64,000 nt of DNA, taken from contig CAVGIJ010000006.1 in NCBI GenBank assembly GCA_963629305.1, forward strand, positions 29,508-93,507, in the 5' to 3' direction. Positions within the stretch are counted from its first letter, which is position 1. Each line of letters opens with the position of its first letter. Shown piece after piece: positions 1 to 8,546 of this stretch. A program made the translations under genes and the position numbers. The DNA comes from UBA1227 sp963629305 (GTDB taxonomy: Bacteria; Bacillota; Clostridia; Oscillospirales; Acutalibacteraceae). Below the pieces are notes generated by a model, which was not told the origin of the DNA, did not search any database, and saw nothing but the letters and a program-made list of their open reading frames with translations.

Positions 1-1
1 C

Positions 2-1114
2 ATGAACCTCATCTGCCCGTACTGGGGCATGCTCTCCGGAAGCCTTCCCGCATACCTCAACGATCAGGGATTTGAGGTGTACGACCCGTCAGTAGGTAAG
101 TACTCAAGTGCTTGGGACAGAGCCTGCGAACTTTATGCTCAGCTCATGGGAGGTACGGTTGACTACGGTGTTGCTCACTCAGAGAAGTACGGTCACAAAC
201 GTTACGGACGTACTTATGAAAAACCACTCTTCCCGGGATTCGGTCCTGACAAAAAGGTAAACCTTGTAGGTCACTCATTCGGCGGCGCTACAATCAGACT
301 TTTCGCTACTCTCATGGCTTACGGTTCAGAAGAGGAAAAAGCTGCAACAAAGGACGGCAAGATTTCCGAACTCTTCACAGGCGGCAAAGCTGACTGGATT
401 CACTCAATCACAGCAGTTGCTTCCGTTCACGAGGGAACAACTCTCTTAAGCTCAGCAAGAGAAGTTATGGATAAGCTTGAAGACGTTACATACATGCTCG
501 CAAACATAAGCGGTAACAACCCTCTCGGAAAGCTCTATGAAAGTCACATGGAACAGTGGGGACTTATCGACTGCGATAAGCCGGGTCATGTTGTAAGCCG
601 TTCTTTCTCAAAGGCAAACCAGAACCTTATCAAGACAAGCCACGACAACGTTTGGTATGACCTTACACTTAAGGGTGCAAGCGAAGTTAACGCAACTATT
701 AAAACTCTTCCGAACGTTTACTATTTCTCATGGCCTTGCTGCAGAACAACTCAGAGATTCTGCTCACTCAAGCCACGTCAGACACCGCGTCTTGTTATGA
801 GCCCGGTATTCTGGCCAATGTCACGTTCAATCGGTAAGTACAGAAAAGATCCTGATTTCCCGAAGGTTGACGAGCACTGGCTTGCAAACGACGGCGTAGT
901 TCCAACCATTTCAGAGACTGCTCCGTTTGATGAACCGCACATGGATCTCCATGACCTCAAGGGCGAACCTCAGCCGGGTATCTGGTACGTATATGATCCG
1001 CTTCCATATGACCACCTCGGTGTAATCGGCGGATTTCTTCTCCCAACACCTGCTTCACAGCTTCAGCCTCTCTACAGGAACCACTTCAGACTTATCAATC
1101 AGCTTGAAAAGTAA
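2..1114 (+). CDS. Lipase, family I.5/I.6-like alpha/beta hydrolase (5' partial)
   Basis: A carboxylester/triacylglycerol lipase of the Staphylococcus/Geobacillus type. The nucleophile is Ser92 of the visible part, in GHSFGG. The acid is probably the Asp of LANDGVVP and the base the His of YDHLGVIGG. Asp39 (SAWDRA), His59 and His65 (AHSEKYGH) match the zinc site of Geobacillus lipases. The visible protein begins where the paralogues at 1295 and 53071 already have about 25 residues, including the oxyanion-hole HG segment, so the true start lies left of the window and the first ATG is internal. It is followed by a hairpin terminator and a paralogous lipase. The other two copies have no signal peptide; here the N-terminus is not visible. 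Family assignment is firm; the substrate is unknown. Confidence 0.85.
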   Translation: MNLICPYWGMLSGSLPAYLNDQGFEVYDPSVGKYSSAWDRACELYAQLMGGTVDYGVAHSEKYGHKRYGRTYEKPLFPGFGPDKKVNLVGHSFGGATIRLFATLMAYGSEEEKAATKDGKISELFTGGKADWIHSITAVASVHEGTTLLSSAREVMDKLEDVTYMLANISGNNPLGKLYESHMEQWGLIDCDKPGHVVSRSFSKANQNLIKTSHDNVWYDLTLKGASEVNATIKTLPNVYYFSWPCCRTTQRFCSLKPRQTPRLVMSPVFWPMSRSIGKYRKDPDFPKVDEHWLANDGVVPTISETAPFDEPHMDLHDLKGEPQPGIWYVYDPLPYDHLGVIGGFLLPTPASQLQPLYRNHFRLINQLEK

Positions 1115-1135
1115 TCGAATAATTCTGATATTTCA

Positions 1136-1171
1136 GGGTAATGTATCCTTTTGTCAAGGGATACATTGCCC
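1136..1171 (+). terminator. Hairpin terminator after the first lipase
   Basis: Arms of about 13 bp (GGGTAATGTATCC and GGGATACATTGCCC, one G-T pair) flank a 9-nt loop. A moderately T-rich stretch follows. It lies 22 bases after the stop codon and separates the two lipase genes. Confidence 0.6.
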
Positions 1172-1294
1172 CATTTCTTTATTTTGTAGACTTGACCAAT
1201 TATGCTTTTGGAATTTTTGTAGTTATCCCATATGTATTTTTGTAACCTCATCCATTATAATTGAATAGTATTATTTTTTGAAGGAGAGATAATT

Positions 1295-2515
1295 ATGGCA
1301 AACAAATATCCAACCGTCCTGCTCCATGGTTTCATGGGCTTCGGAGAAGGAGACTGGATTCATGACTACCTTCTCTACTACTGGGGATTCAAGTTTTTCT
1401 GGAACAAAAAAAACAAGGTAATTCCTCATCTTGAGAAGCAGGGTTATGAGGTTTACAACCCACCGCTCGGTCCGTGGAACTCAGCATGGGATCGTTGCTG
1501 TATCCTCTGGGCATACCTCATGGGCGGCACAGTTGACTACGGAAAGGCACACTCGGAAAAATTCGGCCATGCACGTTTCGGACGTACATATCCGGGCGTA
1601 CTTAAGGACTGGGGTAAGCCGGGCAACCACGAGAAGATTAACATCGTAGGTCACAGCCTCGGCGGTTCTTTCGTTATCGCATTCTCTGACATGCTCAGAA
1701 ACGGCTCTGCAGAAGAAAGAGCAGTAACTCCAAAATCAGAGCTCTCCCCGCTCTTCAAAGGCGGACAGGGCGACCTTCTCCACACAGTTACAACTCTCGC
1801 CGGAGTAAACAACGGCACAACCATGGCTTCAATTCTCATGGAAAACGGCAGATACGAAAAAATTACAAAAGCCCTTTGCTACGGCATCGGAACCATAGGC
1901 AACATGGGATTCATAACCCACTTTTGGGATCAGAGGCTTGACCAGTGGGGAATCACGGCAAATCCCGAGGATAAGCCGAAGTTCTCCCATATTGCAAGGC
2001 CGGACGAATACCGTGACGGCGCAATCGCTTACTCAAAGGCAAAAGAGGACAATGTCGGCTGGCAGATGACTCTTGAGTACATGAAAGAAGCCAACAAGAA
2101 CCATGTTCCAAACAAAAACACCTATTACTTCGCATATGTCGGAGAGGCATCCAAGAAAAAACTCTTCAAGAACGAGCACAAGCCTATCTGGAGCGCTATG
2201 AACTTCGTTCCTTACTTTGCAGGCTGGGTAACCGGAAGTGCATGGTCCAAGGAGATGTCCAAGGTTTACAAGAAGCACCACAAGAAGAAGGAGTGGCTTT
2301 TAAACGACGGCTTTGTAAACGTACTCGGGCAGCGTGCTCCTTTCAACGCACCTCAGGAAGAATACTCACCTGACAAGAAGCTCAAACCGGGTATCTGGTA
2401 CAACATGCCAACCGCTCACCAGTGTCATCTCTCATGGAACGGTGCACATATCCCGCATGATGAGTTCTTTGATTACATGGATGAGATGTTCCGCCGCAAT
2501 GCCAACCTTAAATAA
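1295..2515 (+). CDS. Lipase, family I.5/I.6-like alpha/beta hydrolase
   Basis: A second lipase of 406 residues, complete. It starts at an ATG 6 bases after AAGGAGAG (1281-1288). The oxyanion-hole loop HGFMGFG is at residues 11-17 and the nucleophile Ser121 is in GHSLGG. The acid is probably the Asp in LNDGFVNV and the base the His in HQCHLSWNG. Asp66, His86 and His92 match the zinc ligands of thermophilic Bacillus lipases, and a LDQWGI motif holds the likely fourth ligand. The protein starts MANKYPTVLLHGFMG, with no signal peptide or lipoprotein box, so it is predicted cytoplasmic, unlike the secreted reference enzymes. It is more divergent (insertion at residues 25-45, Lys-rich stretch near 335) than copies 1 and 3. 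It has its own leader and terminator. Confidence 0.87.
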   Translation: MANKYPTVLLHGFMGFGEGDWIHDYLLYYWGFKFFWNKKNKVIPHLEKQGYEVYNPPLGPWNSAWDRCCILWAYLMGGTVDYGKAHSEKFGHARFGRTYPGVLKDWGKPGNHEKINIVGHSLGGSFVIAFSDMLRNGSAEERAVTPKSELSPLFKGGQGDLLHTVTTLAGVNNGTTMASILMENGRYEKITKALCYGIGTIGNMGFITHFWDQRLDQWGITANPEDKPKFSHIARPDEYRDGAIAYSKAKEDNVGWQMTLEYMKEANKNHVPNKNTYYFAYVGEASKKKLFKNEHKPIWSAMNFVPYFAGWVTGSAWSKEMSKVYKKHHKKKEWLLNDGFVNVLGQRAPFNAPQEEYSPDKKLKPGIWYNMPTAHQCHLSWNGAHIPHDEFFDYMDEMFRRNANLK

Positions 2516-2550
2516 GCAACAAAAAAACAATTAAATAATTACACAACAAG

Positions 2551-2580
2551 ACCCTCCGATTCTTTATGAATCGGAGGGTT
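2551..2580. terminator. Hairpin between convergent genes
   Basis: A 12-bp stem (ACCCTCCGATTC / GAATCGGAGGGT) with a 5-nt loop lies between the lipase stop (2515) and the J-protein stop (2589). The position and symmetry suit a bidirectional terminator, although the T-runs are weak. Confidence 0.65.
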
Positions 2581-2588
2581 AGTTTCAG

Positions 2589-3713
2589 TTACATGGCACA
2601 AAGCAAAGCAAGGGCAAAGAACCATATGTCAATAAATACAACAGTTATAAATATTGCAGTCAGATTCAATTCGCCTCTGCGAGACTTAAACTTAATCGGT
2701 TTTTCCCCCGTTACGCGTGATTTTATAAAAATAATTGTGTTTACGATAAGGAAGTAAACAAGCACAATCGGCGCGGCAATTGATGCTATGAGTGTTATAA
2801 AGAAATTTGCATCGCTTTCCTTATACATCTCACCGAGTACCCAAATAAGTACAAAATCAATCGGTACAAACGCAGTCGCAATTGTGACTCTTGAAAAGTA
2901 ACGCAGTTCCTTTATTCGTGCCTTGGGGTTCCAAAATGGTTTGCTCTCCTCAAAGCTCGGCTCATACATCTGATTTGCAAATCTTAAGGCATATACACCC
3001 GTTTTTCCGCGATGGGTAAAAATGAAGAAAAGTTCTTCATACATCCCCTTTTGTTCGCGCATTTCAAGGATGTCAAACCTCAAAGCATTGTACATGGTTC
3101 CGTAAAATGCATCTGTCAAGTCATGGTGTGTCTTCACAAAATCTGTAAGCTCACCTGCAAAGTATGGTATATCATAGCATTCACTGAAAAACTTACTTGA
3201 AACAACATTCTTTACAGCTCTTAACCTCTCGCGTTCTTTCGGCTCTGACACCGCCATATCAAGAGAATTCATAACCGCATTGGTTGCGTCAATAACTTTT
3301 CTTGCATGTTCTTCATCGGCATTTTCAAGGATTTCATCAAAATCAATATCCGATTCATCGGCACTTTCGGTATCATCTTGTCCGGATTCGTCTGAGGGCT
3401 CAGACTCATCTCCGGATGAGTTGTAAGCTGCTTCATATGCACCTGCGCTGTCAATAGCGGCAAAGAGGTCATCAGTATCTTTTTTTAAGTCAGCTGTCGC
3501 GGCCTGTTCCTCATGTATTTCGGCTTCCTCAACATCAAAATCCATTTTGTATGTTTTTGCCAGTTCTATTGCAGTTTGATAAGAGTCATGCAAAAGCCGA
3601 AATTCCTCCGGATGTTCCTCAGGATGAACTTCTCTTGACTTTGCGGCATATGCCCTTTTTATCGCTTTTAAATTGTTGGTGGGTTTAATCCCGAGAACTT
3701 TCCAGCAATCCAT
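2589..3713 (-). CDS. Membrane-anchored J-domain protein, partner of the adjacent HscC-like Hsp70
   Basis: The N-terminal 55 residues are a J domain (MDCWKVLGIKPT, helix II AIKRAYAAKSREV). The HPD loop reads HPE (residues 30-32). A long acidic Asp/Glu/Ser linker covers about 70-135. The C-terminus has three predicted membrane helices (roughly 285-370). I chose the ATG at 3713 because AAAGGA lies 10 bases upstream; the in-frame ATG at 3734 has no ribosome binding site. It follows the Hsp70 gene, whose last bases hold the upstream region, so the two are surely co-transcribed. In E. coli, HscC works with the membrane J-proteins DjlB/DjlC, so the pairing fits that system. Whether HPE still stimulates ATPase activity is unknown. 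The client is not identifiable. Confidence 0.75.
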   Translation of the reverse strand: MDCWKVLGIKPTNNLKAIKRAYAAKSREVHPEEHPEEFRLLHDSYQTAIELAKTYKMDFDVEEAEIHEEQAATADLKKDTDDLFAAIDSAGAYEAAYNSSGDESEPSDESGQDDTESADESDIDFDEILENADEEHARKVIDATNAVMNSLDMAVSEPKERERLRAVKNVVSSKFFSECYDIPYFAGELTDFVKTHHDLTDAFYGTMYNALRFDILEMREQKGMYEELFFIFTHRGKTGVYALRFANQMYEPSFEESKPFWNPKARIKELRYFSRVTIATAFVPIDFVLIWVLGEMYKESDANFFITLIASIAAPIVLVYFLIVNTIIFIKSRVTGEKPIKFKSRRGELNLTAIFITVVFIDIWFFALALLCAM

Positions 3714-3739
3714 CTGTAACATATCCTTTATCAAAAATA

Positions 3740-5497
3740 CTAGTCGTTTTCGTCAAAATCATCGTCGTCATCTTCATCAAAATCAAAGTCGCGCAGGAAG
3801 ACATCGAATGATTCTTCCCTGCTTTCGGCAGCGTCAAGGAATTGCTCAAAGCATTTCCTTGAACGCCTGATGAGTTTATCGTCTTGGGTTGAAAGATGGC
3901 TCATAAAGACATCCGTGTTTCGGTGAATTATCTCGCGAAACTCCCCGAAGCTCTCCGCGTAAATACGTTCCGCTCTTGCGATAAGAGCCTTGTTTATCTC
4001 CTCATCACGCGGAAGAATCTTTATTTTCTGGAGTTCGGCACATTTCGCCTTTATCTCATCCTCGGTCAGTGTAATGTTCTTGTTTATGATGACCTTTTTC
4101 GTGGTCTCACCCGTAGAGTTACACTTTATGTCAACTTCAAGGATTCCGTTTATGTCATATGTAAATCTTACGTCCGCACTCTCTTTACCTGCAGGGCCCT
4201 TCGGGACCTTTATCATAACAGTTCCGAGAAGTATGTTGTCACGGCAATACATACTCTCCCCCTGAAGTATATCAAACTTCATCTCTGTCTGGTTATTGCT
4301 CGCGGTACAGTATGTTCCCATACGGCTTGCGGGAAGCGTTGAATTTCGTTCGATTATCGGTGAAAATAAAGGATCCTCCTCTTTTGCCTTGTTGATGATA
4401 TTGGTTCCGAGAGTAAAGGGACAGATATCCGTCAGGATAGTATCCTTTATCTCCTCCTGTCTCGACTTTATTCCGGATACAATTCCCGCTCCAATGGCTA
4501 CGACCTTGTCAGGGTCAATTGAAAATTTCATCTCACAGCCGAGGAGATGCTCAATGTATTTTTTCACCGTTATCATCTTTGACGAGCCGCCTACCATGAC
4601 AACATAGTCAATATTCCGAGCGGTGAGAGAAGAATCGTGGAGGGCATGAGCGATAGGTCGCTCTATGCGCTTGAACAATTCTGCACAGATTTCGACAAGC
4701 TTCTTGTTATCAAGAGGTGTAACATAATTTTCGCCGTTCACCGTCGCGGCCATGATGACGGGCTCGGTTGTATTTAGGGCGATTTTGCACATCTCGGCTT
4801 GTTTTATGATGATTGCCTTGGCATCAGGTGTAAGTTTTGATATGTCAAGGCCATTTGCTTTACAGAAATATTCCGCTATTTTTTCATTGAAATCATCGCC
4901 GCCGAGATGGTTATCGCCCGACACGGATATTATTTCGATGATATTTTCAAATGTATCCACAACCGAGACGTCAAGAGTTCCGCCGCCAAGGTCAACAACC
5001 AAAAATGTTGCGTCCTCCGAAGAGTCGGATTTGTACGCAAGCGCTGCGGCGGACGGCTCATTTATGATTCGCTCAACCTTGAGTCCGGCAATCTCTCCCG
5101 CAAGCTTTGTCGCATTTCTTCCGTTATCATCAAAATATGCGGGAACGGAGATAACGGCTTCCGTCACAGCTTCACCGAGATAGCTCTCGGCGTCCTCTTT
5201 GAGCTGTCTTATAACAAAAGATGACAACTCGGGAGCGGTAAAAGTCTTATTACCTATTGTGATTTTTTTGTCCGTTCCCATGAATCGCTTAAAACCGGAT
5301 GTGGTGAGTGACGGATGAGAAATAAGCCTGTCCTTTGCAATTTTTCCTACAAGGATCTTTTCTCCGTCATCGTCAATACCTATGCACGACGGCGTAAGAT
5401 ACTCTCCGTGTGCATTCGGTATGAGTTCGCTCTTTCCGTTTCGAAATACACACACAAGACTGTTTGTGGTTCCGAGATCAATACCTATAATAGCCAT
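3740..5497 (-). CDS. hscC: HscC-like Hsp70 chaperone
   Basis: A 585-residue ATP-dependent chaperone. The nucleotide-binding domain is complete: phosphate 1 GIDLGTTNS (residues 5-13), phosphate 2 VVDLGGGTLDVS, and adenosine motif VMVGGSSKM. The N-terminal region (LIPNAHGEYLTPS, APELSSFVIRQLKEDAE) resembles E. coli HscC more than DnaK. It is shorter than DnaK (about 610-640), and the tail is a run of Asp/Glu with Phe instead of the usual G/Q-rich DnaK tail. There is no grpE or hrcA next to it. The J-protein gene follows after 26 bases by the chosen start. AAGGTGAT precedes the ATG. This is a specialised Hsp70, not the main DnaK; its clients are unknown. Confidence 0.8.
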   Translation of the reverse strand: MAIIGIDLGTTNSLVCVFRNGKSELIPNAHGEYLTPSCIGIDDDGEKILVGKIAKDRLISHPSLTTSGFKRFMGTDKKITIGNKTFTAPELSSFVIRQLKEDAESYLGEAVTEAVISVPAYFDDNGRNATKLAGEIAGLKVERIINEPSAAALAYKSDSSEDATFLVVDLGGGTLDVSVVDTFENIIEIISVSGDNHLGGDDFNEKIAEYFCKANGLDISKLTPDAKAIIIKQAEMCKIALNTTEPVIMAATVNGENYVTPLDNKKLVEICAELFKRIERPIAHALHDSSLTARNIDYVVMVGGSSKMITVKKYIEHLLGCEMKFSIDPDKVVAIGAGIVSGIKSRQEEIKDTILTDICPFTLGTNIINKAKEEDPLFSPIIERNSTLPASRMGTYCTASNNQTEMKFDILQGESMYCRDNILLGTVMIKVPKGPAGKESADVRFTYDINGILEVDIKCNSTGETTKKVIINKNITLTEDEIKAKCAELQKIKILPRDEEINKALIARAERIYAESFGEFREIIHRNTDVFMSHLSTQDDKLIRRSRKCFEQFLDAAESREESFDVFLRDFDFDEDDDDDFDEND

Positions 5498-5506
5498 ACA
5501 ATCACC

Positions 5507-5549
5507 TTAAAAAAGCTCCGCAAACCTGTTTTAAAAAGTTCCCGGAGCT
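5507..5549 (-). terminator. Terminator of the membrane-protein gene upstream of hscC
   Basis: On the minus strand AGCTCCG and CGGAGCT form a 7-bp stem, extended by GAAC/GTTT, followed by TTTTTT. It lies after the stop at 5599 and directly before the hscC ribosome binding site. Confidence 0.55.
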
Positions 5550-5598
5550 AATAAAATAATCCTAAAATATAATAAAGACACAAACCTATCTAACCCTG

Positions 5599-6129
5599 TC
5601 AGACAATTCCGAGAACTCCGAAAAGCCCGTAAGAAATTGCCGCAACAATTATTCCCGCAATAGCGACTCCTGCCGCTATAACCGGGAAAGAATCCTTTAT
5701 CCTCATGTTGAGGAGACTTGCAATAAGAGCGCCTGTCCAACCGCCTGTACCCGGAAGAGGTACAGCCACAAAGGTAAGAAGTCCGAGCTGTATCCAGCGG
5801 CTTTCTTTAACCTTTTCACCCTTTTCAAGTCCGCGCTTTTCAAGCTTCTCAACCAAATTTACAAGAATTCCGTGTTTCTTCATCCACGCAAAGATCTTCT
5901 TTATGAAAAGAAGAATGAACGGTATAGGAAGAATGTTTCCGACATAGCAGATAATCATTGCCGGTATGAGTTTTACGTGCAAAAGGCTTGCTGCTATAAG
6001 ACCTCCGCGCAGTTCAAGAATCGGCAGCATGGAAATAATAAAAATGATGAGTTCATTTTTATATGCAAAACCATCTGAAAATGCACCGTTGAAGAACTCA
6101 ACAAGTGTCTGTGCGAGACTTTCTGTCAT
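5599..6129 (-). CDS. Small multi-drug export family membrane protein (PF06695 type)
   Basis: A 176-residue integral membrane protein with about four hydrophobic segments (roughly 27-45, 50-75, 112-138, 148-174). The motifs ISMLPILELRGG and VAVPLPGTGGWTGA are typical of the Sm_multidrug_ex family, which is related to DedA-like proteins. A Lys/Glu-rich cytoplasmic loop (KLEKRGLEKGEKVKES) separates the two halves. AAAGGAGA precedes the ATG. The family name is historical; real drug export is unproven. The gene is flanked by a Nudix gene upstream (51-base gap) and its own terminator downstream. Confidence 0.75.
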   Translation of the reverse strand: MTESLAQTLVEFFNGAFSDGFAYKNELIIFIISMLPILELRGGLIAASLLHVKLIPAMIICYVGNILPIPFILLFIKKIFAWMKKHGILVNLVEKLEKRGLEKGEKVKESRWIQLGLLTFVAVPLPGTGGWTGALIASLLNMRIKDSFPVIAAGVAIAGIIVAAISYGLFGVLGIV

Positions 6130-6180
6130 TTTGAGCTATCTCCTTTATTTAATAAAAATTTAAGTAAGGCATATTAAAAT

Positions 6181-6900
6181 TTATTCAACAAGACCTTTTG
6201 AAATGAGAAAATCACGCGCATCCGTAAGAATTTTCTTATCATTATCAAAGCGAAGCCTCTTAAGGCTGTTTTCAAATGACAACCATGCGTAGTCCTCAAT
6301 TTCGGACTCCTGAATAACCGTGTTGGTATCCTTAGTTGTCGCAACAAAAATGTTTACGGTTTTTTCTACTCTGCCCTGAATCATATACTCGGAAGTGCTT
6401 TTAAACCCGGGAATTATTTCTATCTTAATTCCGGCTTCCTCGAACACCTCTCGTCGTGCGGTATCCTCATCGGTTTCACCGCGTTCGACATGGCCCTTTG
6501 GAAAACTCCAATGAACACTTCTGCGATTCTTTATTATGAGGTAGCGATACTCATTGTTTATCTTTCTGAAAACTATGGCACCGCATGAGTGCTCATAAAG
6601 ACACTGTATGTTTTCCGCACCGAAAAATTGCAATGCGTCACTTATCTCGTGGATAATATATTTTTTGCTCTTTGGTGCAACAATATAATAAGTTTCTCCA
6701 CTTTTTTCAAACGAAGCAACAATACGCCCATCAAATGTTTTTACGGGGTGATTTATCCCAAGTACAAACGCTTTGAGCTTCGTGCGGGCATTTGAGGTAA
6801 CAAAATCAATTTCCCCGAAGTTCAGACTATAGACTATTCCTTTATCATCTTTAGAAAAAATCGGAGTTGTTACCTTTACTCTGACAAATCTGCCAAGCAT
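6181..6900 (-). CDS. Nudix hydrolase, Ap4A-hydrolase-like, with an extra N-terminal domain
   Basis: A protein of 239 residues from the chosen ATG at 6900, which has GGAGG 6 bases upstream; the frame is open further but without a binding site. The C-terminal half is a Nudix domain. Its box GHVERGETDEDTARREVFEE contains the G-x5-E-x7-RE-x2-EE pattern that binds metal and pyrophosphate. The context CGAIVFR and HWSFPKGHVE resembles asymmetric diadenosine tetraphosphate hydrolases. About 100 N-terminal residues (MLGRFVRVKVTTPIFSK onward) form a separate domain that I do not recognise. Substrate prediction (dinucleoside polyphosphate or RNA cap clean-up) is inference. Confidence 0.75.
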   Translation of the reverse strand: MLGRFVRVKVTTPIFSKDDKGIVYSLNFGEIDFVTSNARTKLKAFVLGINHPVKTFDGRIVASFEKSGETYYIVAPKSKKYIIHEISDALQFFGAENIQCLYEHSCGAIVFRKINNEYRYLIIKNRRSVHWSFPKGHVERGETDEDTARREVFEEAGIKIEIIPGFKSTSEYMIQGRVEKTVNIFVATTKDTNTVIQESEIEDYAWLSFENSLKRLRFDNDKKILTDARDFLISKGLVE

Positions 6901-7088
6901 AATATACCTCCGAAACAGCGCTACGCGCTTTAGACAATTTGGGATAATTATACTCCGAATACTACATTGCTTCAAGAATTATTTAGAGGGCGTAATAAAA
7001 ATTTTGTAATTTTTTAGTATATTTATTACATCCTTTATATTATAATCATATGGCATTGTTAAACCACGAAATGAAAGCAGGGTGAAAA

Positions 7089-7640
7089 ATGGAAAAAAAC
7101 AAGATAATAAAGCTTATATTTGCGCTGCGCTTTTTACGCAAATATTATGCCCACGCTTTCAACCTGGACAAAGATGATGACGCTGATTATATGGAACTTG
7201 TCGGAGATCTTCTTGACCTCAAAGAAGTTCAGTATATGAAAAAAAATATACAGCACAGTGATATCACTACATTTGAGCATACATTGTGCGTATCATACAT
7301 CGCCTATAAACTCTGTAAAATCCTCGGGTGGAATTTCAGGGCCGCCGCAAGAGCCGGTCTGCTTCATGACCTCGTTTACTATGACTGGCATGATCCTGAT
7401 CCCTCCCACAGATTTCACGGCTACAGACACCCGGGATTCGCTCTGAAAAATGCAAGAGAGCTTACAGAGCTTTCAAAGCTTGAGGAGGATATCATTCACC
7501 GCCACATGTGGCCGCTTACCCCGACCCCGCCCCACTACAGAGAATCGTGGGTTGTAACGCTTGTGGACAAGTACTGTGCAACAAAGGAAACCATGCGAAA
7601 GTTTAAGAAATACCCGGAGAATTACAGGAGAGACCCGTAA
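7089..7640 (+). CDS. HD-domain phosphohydrolase family protein
   Basis: A 183-residue protein with an HD-superfamily metal site: His in TTFEHTLCVS (about residue 60), the HD pair in GLLHDLVYYDWHD (about 92-93), then His in IIHRHMWPLTP and Asp in TLVDKYCA. These fit the H...HD...H...D pattern of metal-dependent phosphohydrolases. A basic, hydrophobic N-terminus (IIKLIFALRFLRKYYAH) might form an amphipathic helix. The stop codon TAA is immediately followed by the ATG of the next gene, so the two are translationally coupled. Its partner is a membrane protein, which suggests an envelope-linked function; the substrate is unknown. Confidence 0.75.
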   Translation: MEKNKIIKLIFALRFLRKYYAHAFNLDKDDDADYMELVGDLLDLKEVQYMKKNIQHSDITTFEHTLCVSYIAYKLCKILGWNFRAAARAGLLHDLVYYDWHDPDPSHRFHGYRHPGFALKNARELTELSKLEEDIIHRHMWPLTPTPPHYRESWVVTLVDKYCATKETMRKFKKYPENYRRDP

Positions 7641-8480
7641 ATGATTTATAAGATTTCCCTCTATTTTCTATACTTTTTATTCTACTCTTGTGTGGGATGG
7701 GCACTTGAAGTGACATACTGCACTATAGTAAACACCGAAAAAAACAAGAAATTTACACTTACAAACCGCGGATTTTTCGGCGGCCCCATATGTCCCATCT
7801 ACGGCTTTACGGCAACAACCATGCTCATAACGCTTACGCCCCTTACCGACAAGCCGATTCTCCTCGCATTAGTCGGTGTCGTCGCATGCGATTTTGTTGA
7901 GTATATGACAAGTTTCATCATGGAAAAGCTTTTCAATGCAAGATGGTGGGACTACAAGAATGAATTTCTAAACTTAAACGGCAGAATCTGTCTTAAGCAT
8001 TCGATCATGTGGACGGTACTCTCCGTAGTATTCATGCATTACGTACACCCGTTTGTTGAAAAAAATATCTTCGGTGTTTTCGAGGAAAAAGAAATAAAGT
8101 ACATTGCCGTTGCGGCACTGTTCCTCTTTACATATGATGTTGTAAACACTTTAATAACCGCAAACTATATCCGCGGAATTCAGGGCAAAATCAAAAAGCT
8201 ATATACCTCTTTCGGAAACATCACGCCGGATATCCCGTTCAACAAAGAAAAAGTCTTCGAATATTCCACGGAGCTTCATGAGTATATCTCCACACTTAAA
8301 CACAGCAGAAACAAGAAACGCTTTCATAAAATCCTCTCCCAATATCCGCGTCTTGTAGAGCTTATCGCAAACGAGGTTTATGAACTCTCGGATGGACCTG
8401 AGGAAACAAGAAACGAAATCAAATTCCTTCAGATGGACTTTGACACGCTTCTCAACAGCAATAAGGATGAGATGTACTAA
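7641..8480 (+). CDS. Putative ABC-transporter-type integral membrane protein (PF06541 family)
   Basis: A 279-residue protein. The N-terminal 170 residues hold about five membrane segments with the family motifs FYSCVGWALEVTYC, NRGFFGGPICPIYGFTA and RWWDYKNEFLNLNGRICL. The C-terminal 100 residues are soluble, helical and charged. The family is annotated as a possible ABC transporter component, but no ATPase gene is nearby, so transport is doubtful. It directly abuts the HD-domain gene, a pairing that suggests one functional unit. Transcription ends at the hairpin at 8501. Confidence 0.7.
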   Translation: MIYKISLYFLYFLFYSCVGWALEVTYCTIVNTEKNKKFTLTNRGFFGGPICPIYGFTATTMLITLTPLTDKPILLALVGVVACDFVEYMTSFIMEKLFNARWWDYKNEFLNLNGRICLKHSIMWTVLSVVFMHYVHPFVEKNIFGVFEEKEIKYIAVAALFLFTYDVVNTLITANYIRGIQGKIKKLYTSFGNITPDIPFNKEKVFEYSTELHEYISTLKHSRNKKRFHKILSQYPRLVELIANEVYELSDGPEETRNEIKFLQMDFDTLLNSNKDEMY

Positions 8481-8500
8481 ACCTTATATTTTTACATTAA

Positions 8501-8535
8501 AAAGCCGTGATTCAAAACAAGTGAATCACGGCTTT
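8501..8535. terminator. Bidirectional terminator
   Basis: A 13-bp stem (AAAGCCGTGATTCA / TGAATCACGGCTTT) with T-rich flanks on both strands lies between the convergent genes ending at 8480 and 8547. Confidence 0.85.
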
Positions 8536-8546
8536 GTTTTATCTTT

